Source of the DNA: VBDM01 sp049663805
Lineage (GTDB): Bacteria > Pseudomonadota > Gammaproteobacteria > Burkholderiales > SG8-39
Assembly (NCBI GenBank): GCA_049663805.1
Contig: JBATEB010000361.1
Span: 1-6,352, forward strand
Length of the DNA stretch: 6,352 nucleotides
Reading direction: 5' to 3'
Positions 1 through 6,352 of the stretch are shown piece by piece. A program made the position numbers and the translations under genes. Position 1 is the first letter of the stretch. Each line of letters opens with the position of its first letter. The notes under the pieces are model-generated. The model worked only from the letters and a program-made list of their open reading frames with translations. It did not search any database and was not told the origin of the DNA.

Positions 1-1304
<1,304 letters not shown>

Positions 1305-1520
1305 GGGGTCGCGCATTGTACGCGAATTCCGGGGCCGCCACTGCGAAATCGCGCAGCCAGGCCGGCGTCGCCTATGGCATGAAACTCGGGTCTGGCAGTC
1401 CCGCAGAGAGAGTGCCAACGCGGATACCGTCAACTGAGCGCGTACTTGTTACGTTGAAACTTCCAAAGAACATTGCCGGGAGTATGCCTAAGTGGTAGTT
1501 TCGAATGCAGCGACTCCTCT

Positions 1521-1526
1521 GGAGGT
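1521..1526 (+). promoter_or_regulatory. Ribosome binding site fixing the start of the AAA+ ATPase
   Basis: GGAGGT is a near-perfect anti-16S match located 6 nt before the ATG at 1533. It decides between this ATG, the TTG at 1473 and the ATG at 1545. Confidence 0.8.
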
Positions 1527-1532
1527 CATCAG

Positions 1533-2501
1533 ATGCCAGCCGAGATGAGCATCCCGATTGCCGGATTCAAGGATGTCTACGACGTCGCCGCGGTCGATCG
1601 CGCGCTTCAGGACCTCTCCCCCGGCGCGAGCGAGGGACTCAAGTCGACCTACGAGAAGATGCTCAAGGCGGGCGGCGCGCGCTTTGCCGTCAAGCTCTCG
1701 GGCGTCCCGGCGATGGATTCGCTCTACGAAGATCTGCCCAACTTCTCCGAAGTGCTCGACGACATCCGAAAGCAGATCGCGCTGTGCGCGTCGTCGAACG
1801 ATCCGCTGGAGTTGCCGCCCCTGTTGCTGGTCGGGGAGCCCGGGATCGGCAAGACGCACTTCGGTCGGCGCCTCGCCCAGTTGCTCGCCACCGGCTTCGG
1901 CTTCGTTTCGATGAGTGCGGTGACCGCAGGATGGATTCTTTCCGGCGCTTCGTCGCAGTGGAAGAACGCCAAGCCGGGCAAGGTGTTCGACACCCTGCTC
2001 AACGGCAGCTACGCCAACCCGGTGATCGTCGTCGACGAGATCGACAAGGCCGGGGGAGACGCCCAGTATGATCCCCTGGGGGCGCTCTATGGCCTGCTCG
2101 AGCGTGACACGGCGTCCCAGTTCGTCGACGAGTTCGTCGAGATCCCGGTGGATGCCTCCAGCCTGGTGTGGATCGCCACCGCCAACGACGCCGCGCGGAT
2201 TCCCGAGCCGATTCTCAACCGCGTCAACGTCTACGAGATCGAAGCGCCCGACCGGGACGGCGCTCGCCGGATCGCGCAATCGATCTACTCGGAGATCCGC
2301 GGAGGCCACGACTGGGGCAAGGCCTTTCCCGAGGCGCCGGCCCAGTCAGTGCTGGATGGGCTTGCCGACCTGGGACCTCGCGAGATGCGCCGCGCGCTCA
2401 TGACCGCGTTCGGCAATGCCAAGCTCGCCGGGCGCGACGAAATCCAGCCGGGCGACCTGAGCGAGAGCCGCGCGGCGAAGAAACAGCGCATCGGGTTCTA
2501 G
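1533..2501 (+). CDS. AAA+ ATPase with Lon-like ATPase core, no protease domain
   Basis: A 322-aa soluble protein with one complete AAA+ module. Visible motifs: Walker A GEPGIGKTH (101-109), Walker B VIVVDEID (164-171), sensor 1 in ATAND (N218), an arginine-finger candidate in ILNR (R230) and sensor 2 in GPREMRR (R283). The order and wording of sensor 1 and the following IPEPILNR resemble the Lon ATPase domain. However, there is no Lon substrate-binding N-domain, and the protein ends about 40 residues after sensor 2, where Lon would continue into its Ser-Lys peptidase. About 90 residues of unassigned sequence precede Walker A. The start at 1533 is chosen because GGAGGT (1521-1526) sits 6 nt upstream; the frame is open back to a TTG at 1473, which lacks such a site. 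The gene is divergent from typA and convergent with the tetR gene (31 bp between stops). Function is inferred only as ATP-driven remodelling or unfolding; the substrate is unknown. No convincing promoter was found upstream, only an A/T-richer patch around 1441-1475. Confidence 0.9.
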   Translation: MPAEMSIPIAGFKDVYDVAAVDRALQDLSPGASEGLKSTYEKMLKAGGARFAVKLSGVPAMDSLYEDLPNFSEVLDDIRKQIALCASSNDPLELPPLLLVGEPGIGKTHFGRRLAQLLATGFGFVSMSAVTAGWILSGASSQWKNAKPGKVFDTLLNGSYANPVIVVDEIDKAGGDAQYDPLGALYGLLERDTASQFVDEFVEIPVDASSLVWIATANDAARIPEPILNRVNVYEIEAPDRDGARRIAQSIYSEIRGGHDWGKAFPEAPAQSVLDGLADLGPREMRRALMTAFGNAKLAGRDEIQPGDLSESRAAKKQRIGF

Positions 2502-2543
2502 GCGCCGACCGGAGTCGCATCGGCGCCGGGCGTCAAAACGCCC
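2501..2543. terminator. Two GC hairpins between convergent genes, possible bidirectional transcription end
   Basis: Two perfect inverted repeats lie back to back where the ATPase and tetR genes meet. The first is GGCGCCGA (2501-2508) with TCGGCGCC (2520-2527), an 8-bp stem with an 11-nt loop. The second is GGGCGT (2528-2533) with ACGCCC (2538-2543), a 6-bp stem with a 4-nt loop that covers the tetR stop codon. Neither is followed by a clear U-tract on either strand, so this is a weak or factor-assisted terminator at best. The position between two converging genes is the main support. Confidence 0.4.
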
Positions 2544-3156
2544 GCAGGTGCGCTTCGATCAGCATCTCCGCAGCGCGGGCGACGTTTCTTGCGGGGCCGC
2601 GCACGCCCAGGGTCTGGGTCGTCACCTGCGCGCCTTCCATCAAGAGAAATAGCTGGTCGGCGAGAAGCCCGGGGTCGCGGGCCTTCATCTCCCCGCAAAT
2701 CGCCCCGAGCCGGCTGCGCAGTTTCGCCTTGTGCGCCTCGATGACTTTTCTGGCGGGGTGATCCTTCTCCGTGAGCTCCACCGCCGCATTGGCCATGGGG
2801 CAGCCCCGGGCCTTGGGATCGGCAACGAGTTTGGCCAGCAGGACGAAAGCGGCCTTGAGTTGCTTGCGTGGATCCTCGGGATGCCCGCTCGCCATCGCAT
2901 CCCACTCCCGCCAGAAGGTGGCGTCGTGGTCGCGCAGCCATTCAGCCACCAGCACATCCTTGGAGGGGAAGTTCCGGTACAGGCTCATCTTGGTGGTATC
3001 GGCTTCTGCGGCGATCGTTTCCACCCCGACCGCACGGATTCCTCTGCGGTAGAAGAGTTCCGAGGCCGAATCGAAAATGCGCTTGCGGGCGCTCGGTCGG
3101 CCCGCCGATTTCTTTCGGGACGCCGACACTCCGTTGATCTTGGGGTTCCTGGGCAT
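2533..3156 (-). CDS. TetR/AcrR-family transcriptional repressor, divergent from groES
   Basis: A 207-aa protein from the ATG at 3156. A TetR-type N-terminal DNA-binding domain spans about residues 26-71, with family-typical wording: RIFDSASELFYRRGI, then VETIAAEADTTKMSLYRNF and PSKDVLVAEWL. The rest is the helical ligand-binding and dimerisation domain. It includes RGCPMANAAVEL (about 117-128), a GC..NA pattern common in one TetR branch; C119 could be a sensing residue, which is speculation. A basic, flexible N-tail (KKSAGRPSARKR) precedes the HTH. Start choice: the frame is open to an ATG at 3198, but that codon lies inside the proposed -10 region, so 3162 or 3156 is more likely; 3156 has a weak GAGA 6 nt upstream. 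The gene faces away from groES, and paired repeats in the shared promoter region suggest that it represses both groES and itself. The ligand is unknown. Confidence 0.92.
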   Translation of the reverse strand: MPRNPKINGVSASRKKSAGRPSARKRIFDSASELFYRRGIRAVGVETIAAEADTTKMSLYRNFPSKDVLVAEWLRDHDATFWREWDAMASGHPEDPRKQLKAAFVLLAKLVADPKARGCPMANAAVELTEKDHPARKVIEAHKAKLRSRLGAICGEMKARDPGLLADQLFLLMEGAQVTTQTLGVRGPARNVARAAEMLIEAHLRAF

Positions 3157-3169
3157 GTTCATTCTCGGG

Positions 3170-3198
3170 TTGACAGGAGAGTTACCGGTCAGTATCAT
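3170..3198 (+). promoter_or_regulatory. Sigma70-type promoter for groES-groEL
   Basis: TTGACA (3170-3175, perfect -35) and TATCAT (3193-3198, 5 of 6 for -10) are separated by exactly 17 bp. Transcription would start near 3205, giving a groES leader of about 108 nt. No CIRCE inverted repeat (TTAGCACTC-N9-GAGTGCTAA) and no clear sigma32 promoter are present in 3160-3312, so this is probably the main promoter, and the TetR-type protein the likely regulator. Confidence 0.75.
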
Positions 3199-3201
3199 AC
3201 C
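3180..3201. promoter_or_regulatory. Operator candidate O1 (TetR-type), between -35 and -10 of groES
   Basis: First copy of a 22-bp direct repeat; it matches 3215-3236 at 18 of 22 positions. Its left 14 bp form an imperfect dyad with ACTGAC-like half-sites around the core ACCGGT (3184-3189). It fills the spacer of the groES promoter, so a bound protein would block RNA polymerase there. It also lies just downstream of the proposed tetR -10. Confidence 0.6.
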
Positions 3202-3222
3202 ATCTGCTTCTGGTAGTGACCA
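3194..3222 (-). promoter_or_regulatory. Probable promoter of the tetR gene, overlapping the groES promoter
   Basis: Read on the minus strand, TGGTCA (3222-3217, 4 of 6 for -35) and TATGAT (3199-3194, 5 of 6 for -10) are 17 bp apart. The -10 covers the same bases as the groES -10 on the other strand. Transcription would begin near 3187, which excludes the ATG at 3198 and supports 3162 or 3156 as the tetR start. The -35 is imperfect, so confidence is moderate. Confidence 0.5.
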
Positions 3223-3236
3223 GTCAGTATCTCACC
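3215..3236. promoter_or_regulatory. Operator candidate O2 (TetR-type), early transcribed region of groES
   Basis: Second copy of the 22-bp repeat, 35 bp downstream of the first (common part AGTNACCNGTCAGT followed by ATC). The dyad AGTGAC-CA-GTCAGT matches in 5 of 6 half-site positions, and TGAC-N2-GTCA is perfect. It overlaps the proposed tetR -35 and lies at about +10 to +31 for groES. CTGGT (3210-3214) and ACCAG (3219-3223) add an overlapping inverted repeat. Confidence 0.6.
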
Positions 3237-3279
3237 GCATATTTTCGTGACCGCAGGAAATCCAGCGGCCATCAACCGG

Positions 3280-3305
3280 CTCTTAACAAGGACTCTTAAC
3301 AAGGA
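3280..3305 (+). repeat. Perfect 13-bp tandem duplication carrying the groES ribosome binding site
   Basis: CTCTTAACAAGGA occurs twice head to tail (3280-3292 and 3293-3305). Each unit ends in an AAGGA Shine-Dalgarno core. Only the second is correctly spaced for groES (6 nt to the ATG at 3313, 9 nt to that at 3316). Confidence 0.9.
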
Positions 3306-3312
3306 AACCGTC

Positions 3313-3603
3313 ATGATGAAAATTCGTCCGCTGCACGATCGCGTCGTCGTCGAGCGCCTCGAGGGAGAAAGCAGGACCGCCGGCGGCATCGTCATTCCCG
3401 ACAACGCGGCGGAAAAACCGGACCAGGGCAAGGTGATCGCCGTGGGCAACGGCAAGGTTCTCGAGGACGGCAAGATTCGCCCGCTCGACGTCAAGGTCGG
3501 CGACCGAATCCTGTTCGGCAAGTATTCCGGCTCGACGGCGAAGATCGAAGGCACCGAATATCTGGTCATGCGCGAAGACGACATCATGGGCGTCATCGCC
3601 TAG
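3313..3603 (+). CDS. groES: GroES (Hsp10/Cpn10) co-chaperonin
   Basis: The heptameric 10-kDa lid of the GroEL folding chamber, acting in the cytoplasm. The product is 96 aa from the ATG at 3313, or 95 aa from the adjacent ATG at 3316, which gives the usual MKIRPLHDR start; the normal family length is about 95-97 aa. Family hallmarks in order are IRPLHDRVVV (about 4-13), the mobile loop ending in the GroEL-contacting GGIVIPD (24-30), AEKPDQGKVIAVG (33-45), the VKVGDRILFGKYSG strand pair, and the C-terminal YLVMREDDIMGVI. AAGGA at 3301-3305 provides the ribosome binding site. groEL follows after 38 nt on the same strand, the standard groESL order. Expression is probably driven by the promoter at 3170-3198 and governed by the divergent TetR-type protein, which is unusual for groESL. 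Confidence 0.98.
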   Translation: MMKIRPLHDRVVVERLEGESRTAGGIVIPDNAAEKPDQGKVIAVGNGKVLEDGKIRPLDVKVGDRILFGKYSGSTAKIEGTEYLVMREDDIMGVIA

Positions 3604-3641
3604 CGTTCCCGCAATCGAATTCAACTCAGGAGTCAAGCAAC

Positions 3642-5300
<1,659 letters not shown>

Positions 5301-5303
5301 TCC

Positions 5304-5334
5304 CCGCCGACACGAGAGCACCGGGGCTCGGCGG
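5304..5334 (+). other. Stem-loop between groEL and the downstream small gene
   Basis: CCGCCGA (5304-5310) pairs perfectly with TCGGCGG (5328-5334) across a 17-nt loop. No T-run follows, so it is not a good terminator. It could stabilise the groESL message or reduce read-through into the next gene. Support is limited to the inverted repeat and its position. Confidence 0.35.
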
Positions 5335-5372
5335 TACCGTGGGCGGGCGCGCAACCCTGAGGAGTGCCGACC

Positions 5373-5858
5373 ATGGCCGCTGACCCGAGTCTCGAGCTCG
5401 GCAAATTGCTCGATCAATACGACGAGAAGCACCGCGCGGTGGAAGAGAGAAGGCGGCAGGCGAAATCGGATGATGAAGACTTTCAACGAAGGTTTGCCGA
5501 CCTCCGGACCAACGTCGTGAGACCGGTATTCGAGAAAATGGGGGCCATCCTGCAAGAGCGAGGGCACGCCTTCAGCATTTCCGAGGATGAGTACGCCGAC
5601 GAGCCCGGGGGCAAGACCACCGAGGCGGCGGTTTCCATCCGGGTTATTCCGGCAGGAATGGAATCCGGCGCCCAGGCCCCTTTGCTCTGTTTTGTCACCC
5701 GCCACTACAACAAGGCGGTGTGCATACGCAGCAGCTATGCGCTGCCCCAGTCGGGCGGTTCTGCCGGTCCGAGGGGAGACTACCAACTGGCTCAGATCGA
5801 CACGGACCTCGTCCAGCTCGAGGTCTTGAAGCTGATCGCGGGCATGGTCAACAGGTAA
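5373..5858 (+). CDS. Hypothetical 161-aa protein in the groESL operon
   Basis: Not recognised as a known family. It is 161 aa, soluble, with no signal peptide or membrane segment. Residues about 8-67 are highly charged and probably helical (EKHRAVEERRRQAKSDDEDF, then RRFADLRTNVVRPVFEKMGA), possibly a coiled coil. Two beta-rich stretches follow (AAVSIRVIPAG at 85-95; PLLCFVTRHYNKAVCIRSSY at 103-122), then a Gly-rich loop and a C-terminal amphipathic helix (DTDLVQLEVLKLIAGMV). Cysteines are at 106 and 117. A TGAGGAG Shine-Dalgarno ends 8 nt before the ATG at 5373; an in-frame GTG at 5364 lies within that site and is unlikely. It starts 72 nt after the groEL stop on the same strand with no strong terminator between, so co-expression with the chaperonin is likely. 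A role as chaperonin client, adaptor or stress factor is inference only. Codon use matches its neighbours. Confidence 0.85.
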   Translation: MAADPSLELGKLLDQYDEKHRAVEERRRQAKSDDEDFQRRFADLRTNVVRPVFEKMGAILQERGHAFSISEDEYADEPGGKTTEAAVSIRVIPAGMESGAQAPLLCFVTRHYNKAVCIRSSYALPQSGGSAGPRGDYQLAQIDTDLVQLEVLKLIAGMVNR

Positions 5859-5880
5859 GGCGGCGAGTTGGGCGGCCGCC

Positions 5881-5917
5881 AAAAAAAGGCCCGGAACGGG
5901 ATCGCCGTTACCGGGCC
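5881..5917 (-). terminator. Strong intrinsic terminator reading leftward
   Basis: GGCCCGG-AACGG (5888-5899) pairs with CCGTT (5905-5909) and CCGGGCC (5911-5917): a 12-bp stem with one bulged A and a 5-nt loop. Seven A residues at 5881-5887 become a U-run for minus-strand transcripts, so the orientation is leftward. It would end transcripts from the hslR side about 290 nt past that stop, and would protect the groESL operon from antisense transcription. On the plus strand no T-run follows, so it is not a clear end for the groESL operon. Confidence 0.75.
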
Positions 5918-5997
5918 GGATACTTCGAGCGTTTATCAGGGAGGAGTATAAACACCCGTTCAGAGCATCCCCTTCCACTCCAGGGCGTTCTGTACGT

Positions 5998-6023
5998 TAG
6001 CGCACATAGGTACGCTATTTTTT
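5998..6023 (+). terminator. Candidate intrinsic terminator for the groESL operon
   Basis: TAGCG (5998-6002) pairs with CGCTA (6013-6017), with two further pairs AC/GT inside, followed directly by six T (6018-6023). The stem is short, so efficiency may be modest. The orientation fits the end of a groES-groEL-small gene transcript. Confidence 0.45.
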
Positions 6024-6099
6024 GAGTCCCCTCAGGCTGCGGCCAATGCGCTCCGTCAGAGCGCTGCGAGTCAAGTGTTTGATTTTACACAACTCACAT

Positions 6100-6177
6100 T
6101 TCCTCGCGCCGCCGTTTGCGATTCTCGACTTCGGCTGCGGGCCCGGGCGCGACCTCAAGAGCTTTTCCGCGCTCGGC
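6100..6177 (+). pseudogene. Fragment of a class I SAM-dependent methyltransferase (motif I region)
   Basis: In the frame running through 6121-6177 the sequence reads ILDFGCGPGRDLKSFSALG, a textbook SAM-binding motif I (D-x-G-C-G-x-G) with the following helix. Immediately before it, FLAPPFA is also compatible with such a protein. The match stops after ALG: the expected next strand with its acidic residue is missing, and the frame continues through GC-rich sequence antisense to the hslR-like gene. Upstream the frame reaches a TAG at 6007-6009, with only an ATG at 6046 that lacks a ribosome binding site. Methyltransferases of this type are about 200 aa or more, so this is a remnant of roughly 25 residues, probably left by a deletion or rearrangement. 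Chance similarity is possible but unlikely for so exact a motif. Confidence 0.55.
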
Positions 6178-6198
6178 CGGAGGTCGTCCGGCCCGAGC
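6171..6198. other. Long GC hairpin just past the hslR-like stop codon
   Basis: GCTCGGCCGGA (6171-6181) pairs with TCCGGCC plus CGAGC (6187-6198) around a 5-nt loop: an 11-bp stem with one bulged C. It begins 10 nt after the stop of the minus-strand gene and may act as its 3' end or protect the message. There is no U-run, so a classical terminator is doubtful. Its left arm overlaps the end of the methyltransferase-like fragment, marking the probable junction. Confidence 0.5.
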
Positions 6199-6207
6199 TT
6201 CCTGCGC

Positions 6208-6352
6208 TCACCCCTCTGTGAAGCGCCGGATCAGGCGGCGGTCGTGCTTGGTCGGCCGGCCCTGCCTGCCCTGCCCCGGGTGCGGCCCGGCGCGGCGCAT
6301 CGCGATCATGCGCTCGCGCCGCTCGCGGCTTTCCCCGGTTTCGGCATAGAGC
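6208..6352 (-). CDS. hslR: Hsp15-type (HslR) S4-domain RNA-binding protein, C-terminal end only
   Basis: 47 codons plus the TGA stop (6210-6208) are visible; the gene continues beyond the right edge. The readable end, LYAETGESRERRERMIAMRR then GRPTKHDRRLIRRF, corresponds to the C-terminal tail of Hsp15, which in E. coli has LYEETAES followed by a basic region ending in a similar RRDLLRF block. Hsp15 is a heat-shock-induced protein whose S4 domain binds 23S rRNA in 50S subunits that carry a stalled nascent chain, helping to recycle them. The S4 domain itself lies outside the window, so the assignment rests on the tail alone. The tail is very rich in Arg, as expected for rRNA binding. A hairpin at 6171-6198 follows the stop. 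Confidence 0.75.
   Translation of the reverse strand, partial: LYAETGESRERRERMIAMRRAGPHPGQGRQGRPTKHDRRLIRRFTEG

Larger units (their letters stand above)
5859..6207. other. 349-bp stretch without an intact gene
   Basis: This interval separates the groESL operon from the hslR-like gene. Contents, left to right: a strong minus-strand terminator (5881-5917); an inverted repeat GTTTAT (5931-5936) / ATAAAC (5948-5953); a weaker plus-strand terminator (5998-6023); an A/T-richer patch with GAGT/GTGT and ACAC/ACTC inverted arms (6068-6095); a methyltransferase-like coding fragment (about 6100-6177); and a large GC hairpin (6171-6198). No tRNA, CRISPR or recognisable insertion sequence end was seen. 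Confidence 0.7.

Noticed and set aside
1403..1417. Minus-strand sigma54-like -24/-12 element (TGGCAC-N5-CTGC) upstream of typA
   Set aside because: The -12 part and flanking positions deviate from consensus, no activator site is seen, and typA is not known to be sigma54-dependent; likely chance.
1488..2309. Minus-strand open frame of 273 codons
   Set aside because: Antisense to the AAA+ ATPase, which has clear motifs and a strong ribosome binding site.
3199..3312. CIRCE element or sigma32 promoter in the groES leader
   Set aside because: Searched by eye for TTAGCACTC-N9-GAGTGCTAA and for CTTGAAA with CCCCAT at 11-16 bp; neither is present. The CTCTTAAC repeats are tandem, not inverted.
6018..6040. 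Possible tRNA 3' end or attachment site (TTTTTTGAGTCCCCTCAGGC)
   Set aside because: It resembles a T-arm fragment only loosely; no acceptor stem, anticodon arm or CCA could be built around it, and no integrase is in the window.
6116..6349. Plus-strand open frame of 77 codons
   Set aside because: It is in a different frame from the methyltransferase motif and antisense to the hslR-like tail; Arg/Ser-rich product typical of a shadow frame.

Overview
The window comes from a high-GC proteobacterium, most likely a betaproteobacterium. That inference rests on the GroEL/GroES sequences, the TypA and Hsp15-type proteins and the strong G/C bias at third codon positions; it was not tested by a search. 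The gene content is dominated by protein quality control and ribosome-linked stress functions.

Layout. (1) Positions 1-1304, minus strand: 5' part of typA (bipA), a ribosome-associated translational GTPase that runs off the left edge. (2) 1533-2501, plus strand: a compact AAA+ ATPase whose ATPase core resembles that of Lon but which has no protease domain, transcribed divergently from typA. (3) 2533 to about 3156, minus strand: a TetR-family repressor, convergent with the ATPase gene. (4) 3157-3312: a divergent control region. It holds a near-consensus sigma70 promoter for groES, an overlapping opposed promoter for the tetR gene, and two 22-bp near-identical direct repeats that look like the repressor's operators. 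No CIRCE element is visible. (5) 3313-5858, plus strand: groES, groEL and a 161-aa protein of unknown function with a strong ribosome binding site, probably one operon. (6) 5859-6207: 349 bp without an intact gene. It holds a strong minus-strand terminator, a weaker plus-strand terminator, an AT-richer patch, a fragment that reads as the SAM-binding motif of a methyltransferase, and a large hairpin. (7) 6208-6352, minus strand: the C-terminal 47 codons of an Hsp15 (HslR)-type RNA-binding protein, cut by the right edge.

How it may work together. The most notable feature is a complete chaperonin operon that appears to be under a dedicated divergent TetR-type repressor rather than HrcA/CIRCE or an obvious sigma32 promoter. 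One operator candidate lies exactly between the -35 and -10 of the groES promoter; the other overlaps the -35 of the tetR promoter. This predicts an autoregulated switch in which a small ligand or reactive compound raises chaperonin levels. Such an arrangement would suit an additional, specialised groESL copy, but whether the genome has another copy cannot be seen here. The small gene after groEL would be co-induced and may act with the chaperonin.
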